DNA of 64,000 bases, from contig NZ_JAIQZC010000001.1 of NCBI RefSeq assembly GCF_020164535.1, forward strand, positions 1,116,001 to 1,180,000. Reading direction: 5' to 3'. The notes below the pieces were generated by a model. It did no database searches and was not told the origin of the DNA. It was given only the letters and a program-made list of their open reading frames with translations. Below are positions 8,350 to 17,193 of this stretch, piece after piece (position 1 is the first letter of the stretch; each line of letters opens with the position of its first letter). Origin of the DNA: Psychroflexus montanilacus (GTDB lineage Bacteria; Bacteroidota; Bacteroidia; Flavobacteriales; Flavobacteriaceae). Both the position numbers and the translations under genes were made by a program.

Positions 8350-9663
8350 CTATACCGCGTCTGAGAGGCTTGTAAAAGTAAAATCTCTCACTTTCATGTA
8401 CGGAATCAGGTTTCCATTCATTCTTACCTGTTCGCCAAGAGCTTCCAGGTTGTTCAACATAATGATCGGACTTTCATTGAATCTGAAATTCTTTACGGGA
8501 TATTTAATTTCTCCGTTTTCAATATAAAATGTTCCGTCACGGGTAAGTCCCGTGTACAATAAAGTTTGCGGATCTACACTACGGATGTACCAAAGTCTGG
8601 TAACCAAAATACCCCTTTTGGTACTTTTGATAAGTTCTTCTCGAGTAGCATCACCACCTTCCATGATAAAATTAGACGGAAAAGGCACTGCATCTACGCC
8701 TTTTTGTCCAGCCCAGTATCTGCTGTAAGCAAGATTTTTGACGACTCCGTTTTCTATCCATTTCATTTTTTTAAGTGGCATCCCCTCACCATTCCAGGTT
8801 GAAGTTGGCACATCTGGATGTAAAGGGTCACTCCATACATTGACGCGCTCATCTACTATCTTTTCTCCCATTTTGGTACCATCATCTTTGGACATAAAGC
8901 TTCGTCCTTCATCTGCAGTACGTGCATTAAATGCACCTGACATATTTCTCAGCAAATCTGCAGAAGCTGCAGGTTCGAGAATAACGGTATATTTTCCCGG
9001 CTCTATAGCTCTCGCTTCACGAGACATTACCGCTTTATCGATAGCTACTTTAGCCGCTTCTTCAGGATTAAATTTATTTACATCATTGAAATCACGAGAA
9101 ACCCAACCAGAACCTGTTCCATCATTAGTTCTCATGGTGACTGTAAAATCAACATTAGTTGATTTGTTGTACGCAAACAATCCATTGGAATTGAGCATAG
9201 CTCTGAACCCTGAAGAATCATCTAGAAAACCAGCTGCTGTCACTTCCTTTTCGGAAGCTGGATTGATGCTTTTTGCAGCAACCTCCGCACGAAATTCAGG
9301 TTTGATATTAGCTGTAGCCTCTACAAAAGTGATAGATTCATCATAAGTCTGAGGGCCTAGTGGTGCCATAAACTCAGGATTTTCTGGAGAAAGTTTAGCC
9401 AGCTCTTCAGCTCTTCTTACTACACTTTTTAGTGATTCCTCATCAAATTCGTCTACAGTAGCTGTACCAGATCTCTTTCCATAACTGGCTTCCACAGACA
9501 TGGTTTGGTTGGAACGATGCCCGGAAGTAGACACTGTATTTCGGGCATAACGAATGTTTCCACTTTCGCTACCTCCCATATTGATTACACAAGCATCTGC
9601 GGTAGAAAAGCTCAAGGCTTTTTCCATGATTTGTCTTGCTTCTTCTTTGGTATATATTGCCAT
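8350..9663 (-). CDS. TldE/PmbA-like metallopeptidase partner
   Basis: A 437-residue member of the TldD/PmbA (modulator of DNA gyrase) family. Family segments include the N-terminal helix MAIYTKEEARQIMEKAL, the region around RYARNTVSTSG that resembles the substrate-gripping strand, and the C-terminal NFRFNESPIIMLNNLEALG typical of TldE/PmbA. It lacks the HExxxH zinc motif, as is usual for the TldE partner. Together TldD and TldE form a heterodimeric protease that degrades unfolded or modified peptides, with the metal site in TldD. There is no signal peptide, in contrast to its TldD partner 31 bases upstream. That mismatch in predicted location is notable. Confidence 0.9.
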   Translation of the reverse strand: MAIYTKEEARQIMEKALSFSTADACVINMGGSESGNIRYARNTVSTSGHRSNQTMSVEASYGKRSGTATVDEFDEESLKSVVRRAEELAKLSPENPEFMAPLGPQTYDESITFVEATANIKPEFRAEVAAKSINPASEKEVTAAGFLDDSSGFRAMLNSNGLFAYNKSTNVDFTVTMRTNDGTGSGWVSRDFNDVNKFNPEEAAKVAIDKAVMSREARAIEPGKYTVILEPAASADLLRNMSGAFNARTADEGRSFMSKDDGTKMGEKIVDERVNVWSDPLHPDVPTSTWNGEGMPLKKMKWIENGVVKNLAYSRYWAGQKGVDAVPFPSNFIMEGGDATREELIKSTKRGILVTRLWYIRSVDPQTLLYTGLTRDGTFYIENGEIKYPVKNFRFNESPIIMLNNLEALGEQVRMNGNLIPYMKVRDFTFTSLSDAV

Positions 9664-9694
9664 TTTTAAATTGCTTTTTTAAAGTAAACTTCGA

Positions 9695-11335
9695 TTAAAC
9701 ACTTCTACCTGTATTGATCACATTAACGCCATCAAATCTTGAGGTAGAACTTCCATGAGAAACAGCACTTACCTGAGAGGGCTGTCCTTTACCGTCGAAG
9801 AAAGATCCAAACATTCTGTAATCATTTTCATCGCAAATTTTGGTACAGGAGTTCCAGAATTCCTGAGTATTGGACTGGTAAGCAACATCGTCCAGCATAC
9901 CTACAATTTCCCCATTTTTGATTTCATAGAACACCGTTCCACCAAACTGAAAATTATAACGCTGCTGGTCTATAGAATAGGAACCGCGGCCTGCAATATA
10001 GATGCCTTTTTCCACGTCTTTGATCATGTCTTTTATAGAATACTTTTGCTTTCCAGGTTCCAATGATACATTAGGCATACGTTGAAACTGAACATCATTC
10101 CAGCTTTGAGCATAGCAGCAGCCATGAGATTCATTTTGATCTATCATGTGCACCTGGTCGCGAATGGCCTGATAATTAGTCAGTACACCGTTTCTCACCA
10201 GATCCCATTTCTTGGTTTTTACACCTTCATCATCATAGCCCACAGCACCAAGAGAACCGGTCTGAGTTTTATCGGCGACAAGATTCACAATATCACTACC
10301 ATATTTGAAGTCACCAGACTTCCATTTGTCCAGAGTGGCAAAGCTTGTCCCTGCATAATTGGCTTCATAGCCAAGCACGCGGTCAAGTTCCAGTGGGTGA
10401 CCTACAGATTCATGAATGGTTAATCCTAAGTGGTTAGGCTCCAGCACTAAGTCGTACTTTCCAGGCTGCACCGATTTTGCTGTAAGCATTTCTTTGGCCT
10501 GCTTAGCCGCCAAAGTAGCATCTTCTACAATATCATAACTATTGCGATACAATCTCAATCCTGATGGACCTTCCAGCTTTTCAGATTCAAGGCCGTCCAT
10601 ATATTCATAGCCCATACCCATAGGAGCACTCATGGCATCACGGGATTTGAATTTTCCCGCAGCACGGTCTATGGCTGTTACGCCAAAAGTTGGCCAGATT
10701 CTATGGATGTCCTGATCTATATAAGAACCCTCTGTAGAAGCAAAATACTTTTGCTCATTCACCATAAACAAGGCAGAATTTACAAAATTAGCTCCGTTTT
10801 CCATCGCCGCCGCATTTGCGCTTAGCAAGAGGTCTACTTTTTCTGAAACAGGTACTTCCTTAAAGTCTTTTTTAATTGGCGTTTTCCAGGAGACTTCGCC
10901 GTGAGACTGAACCGGAGCCAGCTTCACAGGGTCCTTTTGGATTTTAGAATTGGCCTTGGCGATAGCCACTGCCTGTTGAGTAGCTTTCATAATACCATCT
11001 TCGGTGACGCTGTTGGTAGAAGCAAATCCCCAGGTGCCATTAGCAATCACGCGAATACCAATACCAAACGACTCGGTATTCACTACATTCTGTACCTTGT
11101 CTTCTCTCGTGAATACGTACTGATTGAGATAGCGACCAATCCTGGCATCGGCATAAGTCGAGCCGAGAGATTTGGCGGTATTCAAAGCTACATCGGCAAG
11201 TTTCCGCTTGGTAAGGATATCCATCCCCTGCATCAAAAGCTGCTCGGCAGAGACGTTGTTTCCTAACATCAAGGAAGGCATCATCAAAGCACCGGCACCC
11301 ATACCACTTAATTGAACAAACTTTCTTCTTTTCAT
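9695..11335 (-). CDS. tldD: TldD metalloprotease with Tat-like leader
   Basis: A 546-residue TldD family protease. The zinc motif HESVGH lies at about residues 306-311, followed by PLELDRVLGYEANYAGTSF; downstream GCCYAQSWNDVQF and IYIAGRGSYSIDQQRYNFQFGG are characteristic of TldD. The N-terminus MKRRKFVQLSGMGAGALMMPSL has twin arginines and a hydrophobic stretch like a Tat signal, which is absent from the E. coli enzyme and common in Bacteroidota homologues. It is followed after 31 bases by the TldE gene, so the heterodimer should be co-expressed. If the leader is used, the enzyme would act in the periplasm. Upstream DNA shows no clear promoter. Confidence 0.92.
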   Translation of the reverse strand: MKRRKFVQLSGMGAGALMMPSLMLGNNVSAEQLLMQGMDILTKRKLADVALNTAKSLGSTYADARIGRYLNQYVFTREDKVQNVVNTESFGIGIRVIANGTWGFASTNSVTEDGIMKATQQAVAIAKANSKIQKDPVKLAPVQSHGEVSWKTPIKKDFKEVPVSEKVDLLLSANAAAMENGANFVNSALFMVNEQKYFASTEGSYIDQDIHRIWPTFGVTAIDRAAGKFKSRDAMSAPMGMGYEYMDGLESEKLEGPSGLRLYRNSYDIVEDATLAAKQAKEMLTAKSVQPGKYDLVLEPNHLGLTIHESVGHPLELDRVLGYEANYAGTSFATLDKWKSGDFKYGSDIVNLVADKTQTGSLGAVGYDDEGVKTKKWDLVRNGVLTNYQAIRDQVHMIDQNESHGCCYAQSWNDVQFQRMPNVSLEPGKQKYSIKDMIKDVEKGIYIAGRGSYSIDQQRYNFQFGGTVFYEIKNGEIVGMLDDVAYQSNTQEFWNSCTKICDENDYRMFGSFFDGKGQPSQVSAVSHGSSTSRFDGVNVINTGRSV

Positions 11336-11522
11336 AAAAAATATTCTGTTTTTGTGATTGAATGAATTGTTTAAGTATTAAGAAGGCCAAAAAGCCAGGA
11401 TGATATCCTATCCCAAAAAAGGCTTAATTCTATTAGCATAGTTCTTAATAATAGCCTAAAATAATATTTTTTCCTAAACTAAAGCGCCAAATAAAAAGAA
11501 GATTCTTAGTCTAGGTCAAAAC

Positions 11523-11762
11523 TTGTATCCAAATAAACAGTTAAAGAATATGATTATACCCAATTGTTATTCGGTTTTAAAAGATTTTGCTGACCCTTGG
11601 CTAATTGCTTTTGCTATGAGTAATAAGTGGACTATTGTTACTTATGAAAAAAGCCAACCTGAAAGAAAAAACAGAATAAAAATACCTGAAGTTTGCAATC
11701 AATTTAATGTCAGATCTATTGATACAATCCAAATGTTTAGAGAATTGAATGAAAGTTTCTAA
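11523..11762 (+). pseudogene. Remnant of a DUF4411 (PIN-like) toxin gene
   Basis: The reading frame ends with DPWLIAFAMSNKWTIVTYEK followed by IKIPEVCNQF and the C-terminal half typical of DUF4411, a PIN-fold family usually paired with an antitoxin. The N-terminal half with the first catalytic aspartates is missing. The frame opens only with a TTG after an in-frame stop at 11475, and no partner gene is present. The surrounding 11336-11522 and 11763-12011 hold no further recognisable gene. I read this as a decayed toxin-antitoxin locus. A short expressed protein is possible but unlikely. Confidence 0.6.
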
Positions 11763-12011
11763 AGCGCAAGTCTTAGAGATATAACTTAATAAATATTGAC
11801 CGAAAGTGCTTCACATCATTTGAATCAAAAAGCAGTAGATCTTAAAACTCCCTGTTTCAGCCGACATCTAAAATATACATCTTTCACGCCGCCTTCAGAA
11901 ACACCTTCTCACCAGCTGTACACTCTAGACTAACGCAAGATATTAAGCAATGTATTGCAGAACAAAACAGCTAGCAGAAGCAAATTCAGAATAAAGAAGT
12001 CTTAAAATACT

Positions 12012-12704
12012 TTACTCCTTTTCCACAAGGTTTTTTAAAACACTCCAGACGTTTTCCCTAACAATCTTGTAGCCTTCCGCGGTGGGGTGTATACCATCCT
12101 GCTGGTTCAAGTCCTCGTTTCCTGCGACACCTTCTAGAAGAAAAGGAATGAGTTCGATATCGTTTTTCTCGGCGAGTTCCGGGAAAATGCTTCTAAATTC
12201 TGAGGTGTACTCCTGACCCATATTGGGCGGAATCTGCATGCCGGCCAACACTATTTTGGTATCCGGATTTTCTTTTTTTACGATGTCGATGATCTCCTGA
12301 AGGTTCTGTCGGGTTTCTGCTAAAGGAATACCACGTAAACCATCGTTGGCTCCCAGTTCCAACACAAACACATCTACCTTCTGATTGAGCACCCAGTCGA
12401 TCCTGTTCTTTCCACTGGCGGTGGTTTCCCCACTCAAGCCGGCGTTCACCACTTCGTAATTGTACCCCAGTGAATCCAGTCTGTTTTGCATAAGTGCCGG
12501 AAAAGCTTCAGAAGGTTCTAAACCCATGCCCGCTGTAAGACTGTTACCAAAAAATAAAATGACATTTTTTTCTTCTTGCTGGGTCTCTACTGGAGTAGTA
12601 GGATTTTGGGTAGTGGTTTCCTCAGATTTCTTTTCAGAATTATTTCCACAGGAAAACAATAGCATTAGCGATAGAATTGCAATATGACGACTTAAGTTTC
12701 TCAT
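12012..12704 (-). CDS. SGNH-family arylesterase/lysophospholipase, lipoprotein (TesA-like)
   Basis: I chose the ATG at 12704 because it gives a lipoprotein leader, MRNLSRHIAILSLMLLFSC, with the lipid-modified cysteine at residue 19; the longer frame to 12725 adds residues that do not fit a leader. The catalytic block I reads FFGNSLTAGMG (about residue 50, GNSL instead of GDSL), block III has LELGANDGLRG and block V has DGIHPT. These are the SGNH hydrolase signatures of TesA-type acyl esterases, acting on lysophospholipids or esters outside the inner membrane. The gene is divergent from the ABC pair beginning at 12779, the same order as E. coli tesA-ybbA-ybbP, which supports orthology of the block. 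Confidence 0.9.
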   Translation of the reverse strand: MRNLSRHIAILSLMLLFSCGNNSEKKSEETTTQNPTTPVETQQEEKNVILFFGNSLTAGMGLEPSEAFPALMQNRLDSLGYNYEVVNAGLSGETTASGKNRIDWVLNQKVDVFVLELGANDGLRGIPLAETRQNLQEIIDIVKKENPDTKIVLAGMQIPPNMGQEYTSEFRSIFPELAEKNDIELIPFLLEGVAGNEDLNQQDGIHPTAEGYKIVRENVWSVLKNLVEKE

Positions 12705-12778
12705 AACAACGGGGTTTATAACCAAACTGTTTCTTTATTTTGCTTCATTCTAAAAAACAGACTTAAATACAGTTCAGC

Positions 12779-13468
12779 ATGGCAAAGATATTAAACGTTC
12801 ACCATCTTGAGAAAAGCTATTCCAGCGGATCCAAGAATCTTAAAGTACTACAAGACATCAGTTTTGAAGTAGAAGAACAAAAAACATTTGCTATTGTAGG
12901 CCCGTCTGGAAGTGGAAAAACAACTTTGCTCGGACTTTGTGCCGGCCTTGATAGTCCTGATACTGGCTCAATCGAGCTGTGTGGAAATGAACTGAGCGCA
13001 TTAGGTGAAGATGAACGTGCTTTGCTGCGAAATAAACATATCGGTTTTGTATTTCAGGATTTTCAGTTGCTGCCAACGCTTAGCGCTTTAGAAAATGTCG
13101 CTGTTCCGCTTGAGCTGCAGGGTGATAAAAAGGCCTTAAAAACCAGTAAAGATCTGCTGGAAAAAGTAGGCTTGGGCGACAGGATTCACCACTATCCTTC
13201 TCAATTATCTGGAGGAGAACAGCAGCGCGTGGCTTTGGCTAGGGCTTTTTCTACCAAACCTTCCATTTTGTTTGCCGATGAACCTACAGGAAATCTGGAT
13301 GCTGAGACGGGGGAAAAAGTGGAAGAACTCCTTTTTGATCTTAATAAAGAATCTGGAACAACTCTTATCATCGTTACTCACGATATCGAACTGGCAAATA
13401 AAACTCAGCATATCCTCAGACTTAAAGGAGGAAAAATTGTTGAAAATAAAGAAAAGCAAGTCCAATGA
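12779..13468 (+). CDS. YbbA-like ABC transporter ATP-binding protein
   Basis: A 229-residue ATPase of the LolD/MacB-type family. Walker A is GPSGSGKT (about 40-47), the Q-loop is GFVFQDFQLL, the signature LSGGEQQRVALARA is near 142-155 and Walker B is SILFADEPTGNLD, followed by the H-loop VTHD. All catalytic elements are intact. It overlaps the permease gene by 4 bases (ATGA), the usual coupling of ATPase and FtsX-like permease. Divergent from the TesA-like gene, as in E. coli ybbA. Family function is mechanotransmission across the membrane, for lipoprotein or lipid handling; the substrate is unknown. Confidence 0.95.
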   Translation: MAKILNVHHLEKSYSSGSKNLKVLQDISFEVEEQKTFAIVGPSGSGKTTLLGLCAGLDSPDTGSIELCGNELSALGEDERALLRNKHIGFVFQDFQLLPTLSALENVAVPLELQGDKKALKTSKDLLEKVGLGDRIHHYPSQLSGGEQQRVALARAFSTKPSILFADEPTGNLDAETGEKVEELLFDLNKESGTTLIIVTHDIELANKTQHILRLKGGKIVENKEKQVQ

Positions 13469-16014
13469 GTGATTCCAAAACCTCAAAATCTGGCTTAAAC
13501 TGGCTCTTTAAAATGGCCTGGCGTGACGGTAAAGCCAGCGGTAAAAAATTAGTCCTTTTTATGGCATCTATTGTGCTGGGGATTGCTGCTGTCGTGTCCA
13601 TTCAATCCTTTGGAGAAACGCTTAAAGCCAATATTTCTTCTGAATCAAAAGCCCTGATGGGCGCTGACTTCAAAATAGACAGTGACGATCCACCTAACGA
13701 ACGTGTCCAGCAAATCATGGACTCGCTTGGCGGCGCGGAAGCCAGAGAAATCAAGTTTGCTTCCATGGCGGCTTTTCCACAAAATGAAGCCACCAAATTG
13801 ATGCAGGTGCGCGGCATTGAAGGTGGATTTCCGTTTTACGGTGAATTGGAAACCCAACCCAAAGAGGCAGCCAATACTTATCAAAAAAGAGGAGCAGCAT
13901 TGGTAGATGCCACAGTGATGCTTCAGCTGGGAATCCAGCCAGGGGACAGTATCAAAATAGGTAAGGTTACCCTGCCTATTGCCGGAGAACTCAACAGTGT
14001 TCCTGGCAGTACCACTATTTTTAGCTCTGTAGCGCCTCCAGTGTTGATACCCTATCGATTTATTGAAGAATCTGGCTTGGTACAAACCGGTAGCCGAATC
14101 GACTATGAGTTTTACTTTAAGGCAGTCTCTAACACCGACATGGACAAGCTAGACAAAGAGTTGGGTCCAATGCTGGATGCAGAAGATGCCGATCTCGACA
14201 CCCATACTTCTACCAGCGACCGACTCGGTCGTCGGTATGAAAATTTTGGCAAGTTCCTTAATCTTGTGGCTTTTATTGCTTTGCTTTTGGGTTGCGTTGG
14301 TATAGCCAGCGCTATTCATATTTACATCAAAGAAAAATTACGTGCGGTTGCCGTTTTAAAATGTTTGGGCGCTAGTAAAAAACAGACTTTTTTAATTTAC
14401 CTGATACAAGTTGCCGTGATGGGCTTAATTGGAGGTGTTATCGGAACAGCACTTGGATTGATGCTTCAACAGCTATTCCCATGGCTTTTGGATGGACTCC
14501 TGCCGGTAGATGTGGAAATTACATTCTCACTACAAGTGATTGTAATGGGGATTTTATTAGGAGTTTTAATGTCTGTACTGTTTGCTTTATATCCGCTCAT
14601 CGGTACACTTTACATTTCACCTTTGCAGGCTTTACGAGTCATCAAGGAAAAATCCAAAAAATCCAGGAAGCCCATTAGTTTAGTTTCTGCAAGTATCTTT
14701 TTATTTATCTTTTTGTTTTCACTCTGGTTGCTGGAAGACTGGAAATACTCACTTGCTTTTGTTGGTGGAATTTTAGCGACGTTTTCTATTTTAGCTGGAG
14801 TGGCCTATTTGTTTATGCGCGGCATTCGCAAGTATTTCCCACACACCTGGGGATTTGTTCCCCGACAAAGTTTACTGAATCTTTTCAGGCCTCAAAACCA
14901 AACCCTCACGTTGGTCCTTGCCATTGGTGTTGGGACATTTTTAATCAGCACGTTGTATTTCAGTAAAGATTTATTACTGGCTCAGGCCTCTATAGAATCT
15001 CAGTCTGATAGTCCTAATATGATTTTGCTGGATGTGCAAAGCGATCAGCGAGAAAATTTAGCTAAAACGATAAAAAGTAACAACTTACCTGTTTTGGAAG
15101 ATATTCCTATTGTGACCATGCGGGTGCAAAGCATCAAGGGAAAAGCTGTCAATGAAATTCGAAAAGACTCTACTTCACAAATCAACCGCTGGGTACTGAA
15201 TCATGAATTTCGAACGACTTATCGAGATTCACTCATTGCATCAGAAGTCATTGAAAGCGGCTCCTGGACTGGACAAGGTGCAGATAAAAATCCAGTACCG
15301 GTTTCGGTGAGTGATAATTTTGCTGAAGATGCCAGAGTTGAAGTTGGTGATGAACTGGTCTTCAATGTACAAGGTGTTTTGCAAAACGCAGTTGTGGGAA
15401 GTATTCGGAAAGTAGACTGGTCCAGAATGCAATTGAATTTCTCTTTGGTTTTTCCCAAAGGTATTTTGGAAAAAGCTCCACAGTTTCACGTCTTAACCAC
15501 CAAAGTTTCAGGCGAAGAAAATTCAGCTAAATTACAACAGGAGCTCGTTAGTAAATTCCCCAATGTGTCGATTATAGATTTAAGACAAGTTTTAAATGTA
15601 ATTGAAATGCTACTTGGAAAAATTTCCTGGATCATCAATTTTATGGCCTTCTTTAGCATTTTGACGGGTATCATCGTACTTTTAGGCGCGATTCGTACCA
15701 GCAAGTATCAGCGTATACGAGAAAGTGTGTTGCTACGAACTTTGGGCGCCAAAAGCAGTCAAATCATAACAATTAATGCACTGGAATACATTTACCTGGG
15801 TGTTCTTGGAGGCTTGTCCGGTGTGTTGTTGTCGTTAATAAGTAGTCAGTTATTGGCCTGGCTGGTGTTTGAATCCCCTTTTGTACCGTCCCTTGTTCCA
15901 TTTCTGGTTATATTCCCAGGTATTGTGCTACTGGTACTTATTATTGGTTTAAGCAATAGCTTGAGCGTCATCAGGAAACCTCCACTGGAAGTATTAAGAA
16001 AAGAAGTGAGTTAA
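13465..16014 (+). CDS. YbbP-like ABC transporter permease (FtsX/MacB family)
   Basis: An 849-residue permease. After a short N-terminal region comes a first helix (VLFMASIVLGIAAVVSIQ), a periplasmic domain up to about residue 260, then paired FtsX modules: four helices from about 266 to 400, with additional helices at 410-460, a second periplasmic domain and a final FtsX module at about 715-840. Two FtsX domains in one chain and the close ATPase partner are typical of YbbP. The N-terminal region contains WRDGKASGKKLVLFM, also typical. The gene overlaps its ATPase by 4 bases. Likely partner for the divergent esterase in lipid or lipoprotein turnover, by analogy with E. coli. Confidence 0.93.
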   Translation: MSDSKTSKSGLNWLFKMAWRDGKASGKKLVLFMASIVLGIAAVVSIQSFGETLKANISSESKALMGADFKIDSDDPPNERVQQIMDSLGGAEAREIKFASMAAFPQNEATKLMQVRGIEGGFPFYGELETQPKEAANTYQKRGAALVDATVMLQLGIQPGDSIKIGKVTLPIAGELNSVPGSTTIFSSVAPPVLIPYRFIEESGLVQTGSRIDYEFYFKAVSNTDMDKLDKELGPMLDAEDADLDTHTSTSDRLGRRYENFGKFLNLVAFIALLLGCVGIASAIHIYIKEKLRAVAVLKCLGASKKQTFLIYLIQVAVMGLIGGVIGTALGLMLQQLFPWLLDGLLPVDVEITFSLQVIVMGILLGVLMSVLFALYPLIGTLYISPLQALRVIKEKSKKSRKPISLVSASIFLFIFLFSLWLLEDWKYSLAFVGGILATFSILAGVAYLFMRGIRKYFPHTWGFVPRQSLLNLFRPQNQTLTLVLAIGVGTFLISTLYFSKDLLLAQASIESQSDSPNMILLDVQSDQRENLAKTIKSNNLPVLEDIPIVTMRVQSIKGKAVNEIRKDSTSQINRWVLNHEFRTTYRDSLIASEVIESGSWTGQGADKNPVPVSVSDNFAEDARVEVGDELVFNVQGVLQNAVVGSIRKVDWSRMQLNFSLVFPKGILEKAPQFHVLTTKVSGEENSAKLQQELVSKFPNVSIIDLRQVLNVIEMLLGKISWIINFMAFFSILTGIIVLLGAIRTSKYQRIRESVLLRTLGAKSSQIITINALEYIYLGVLGGLSGVLLSLISSQLLAWLVFESPFVPSLVPFLVIFPGIVLLVLIIGLSNSLSVIRKPPLEVLRKEVS

Positions 16015-16113
16015 CAATTTTAGGACATTTCAATTCATTTTTTAAAAAATAAATACATTTGATTGTTTTAGAATGAAAAAATCAAGATGTGATTTCTACC
16101 TAAATCTCTTACC

Positions 16114-16977
16114 ATGAACGAAATTTTCAGCGAATCTTTAGACAAAATTCTAAAATTTGGAATACCTCTGGCCATTGTTGTCATCACTTTCATCATAGCC
16201 TTGTTGTTCAATAAGTTTTATTTTGCTTTTTTAAGAAAAAGAGCCGCATACCTAAAGAACAATCCAACTAAATATAATTTTCTTGGTCACTTTCTTACCG
16301 CGATGATCTACATCATAGGGTTTAGTTTTGCTATCATTTCTGTACCTCAGCTCAAAACCATCGCCACCTCCTTGCTTGCAGGAGCAAGTATACTGGCTTT
16401 GGGCGTTACCTTTGCCTCTCAGCAGGCCTTGTCTAACATTGTTTCAGGTATTTTTATCGTTATTTTCAAACCCTTCAGAGTCAATGACCGTCTCATCATC
16501 AGAGATACCATGTCTGGAATTGTGGAGGACATCACCCTAAGGCATACCGTCATTAGAAATTTTGAAAACCGAAGAATTATCATACCAAATTCAGTCATAA
16601 GTAACGAGGCTGTAACCAATTCGGATCTAGGTGACGAAAAAATCTGCCGCTTTTTAGAAATGGGGATAAGTTATGACAGTGACATAGATTTAGCCAAAAA
16701 AATCATGTTTGAAGAAGTTCATCAGCATCCTGATTATTTTGATGTTCGTACCGAAGATGACATCGAAAAAAACACACCTGAAGTGACCGTGAGAGTTATG
16801 TCGATGGGGGACTCATCAGTAAATCTTAGAGCCTGGGTTTGGGCGGAAAATTCTGCTAAATCTTTTGTGATGCATTGTGACCTTCTAGAAAGTGTCAAGA
16901 AACGATTTGATAGGGAAGGCGTTGAAATTCCATTCCCTCATAGAACCATCGTCGAGAAAAAACTGATGACAAAGTAG
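16114..16977 (+). CDS. MscS family small-conductance mechanosensitive channel
   Basis: A 287-residue membrane protein with three predicted helices: about 14-34, 56-75 and the pore-lining TM3 with GASILALGVTFASQQALSNIVSGIF at about 90-114. After TM3 come the conserved beta-domain (FKPFRVNDRLII.. IVEDITLRHTVIRNFENRRIIIPNS) and the alpha/beta C-terminal domain ending in EIPFPHRTI. This is the standard MscS architecture and length, acting as a tension-gated valve during hypo-osmotic shock. The gene stands alone, 99 bases after ybbP and convergent with the glycosylase gene. Confidence 0.95.
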   Translation: MNEIFSESLDKILKFGIPLAIVVITFIIALLFNKFYFAFLRKRAAYLKNNPTKYNFLGHFLTAMIYIIGFSFAIISVPQLKTIATSLLAGASILALGVTFASQQALSNIVSGIFIVIFKPFRVNDRLIIRDTMSGIVEDITLRHTVIRNFENRRIIIPNSVISNEAVTNSDLGDEKICRFLEMGISYDSDIDLAKKIMFEEVHQHPDYFDVRTEDDIEKNTPEVTVRVMSMGDSSVNLRAWVWAENSAKSFVMHCDLLESVKKRFDREGVEIPFPHRTIVEKKLMTK

Positions 16978-16998
16978 TAGCTTTTCTTCTGAATTTAC

Positions 16999-17193
16999 TC
17001 AGAGTAGCTTAATGTCTTTTTCGATACATTGCCTTAGGCTTAAGGGTAAATTTATAAATTCAGTCTGGAGGAAATGATCTACTGAAGGTGAACAGGCAAC
17101 CTCACCCTTCAAGTTTTTGATCTGATGTATAAGAAAAACTCTTCGCAACTCATACATTTCAGGAACATAGTCAATCATTAGAGTTTCTGCCAC
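16999..17193 (-). CDS. Possible small protein coupled to the DNA glycosylase gene
   Basis: A 64-residue frame starts 16 bases inside the end of the Fpg/Nei gene and ends just before the mscS stop on the other strand. It is mostly helical with two cysteines and no signal peptide or membrane helix. I do not recognise a family. The overlap with the upstream gene could mean translational coupling, or the frame may be chance. Only its position supports it. Confidence 0.3.
   Translation of the reverse strand: MAETLMIDYVPEMYELRRVFLIHQIKNLKGEVACSPSVDHFLQTEFINLPLSLRQCIEKDIKLL

Noticed and set aside
8738-9346. A 202-residue frame on the plus strand antisense to the TldE gene
   Set aside because: The TldE frame on the minus strand has clear family motifs across the whole interval; the antisense frame has no recognisable domain or start context and is a shadow.
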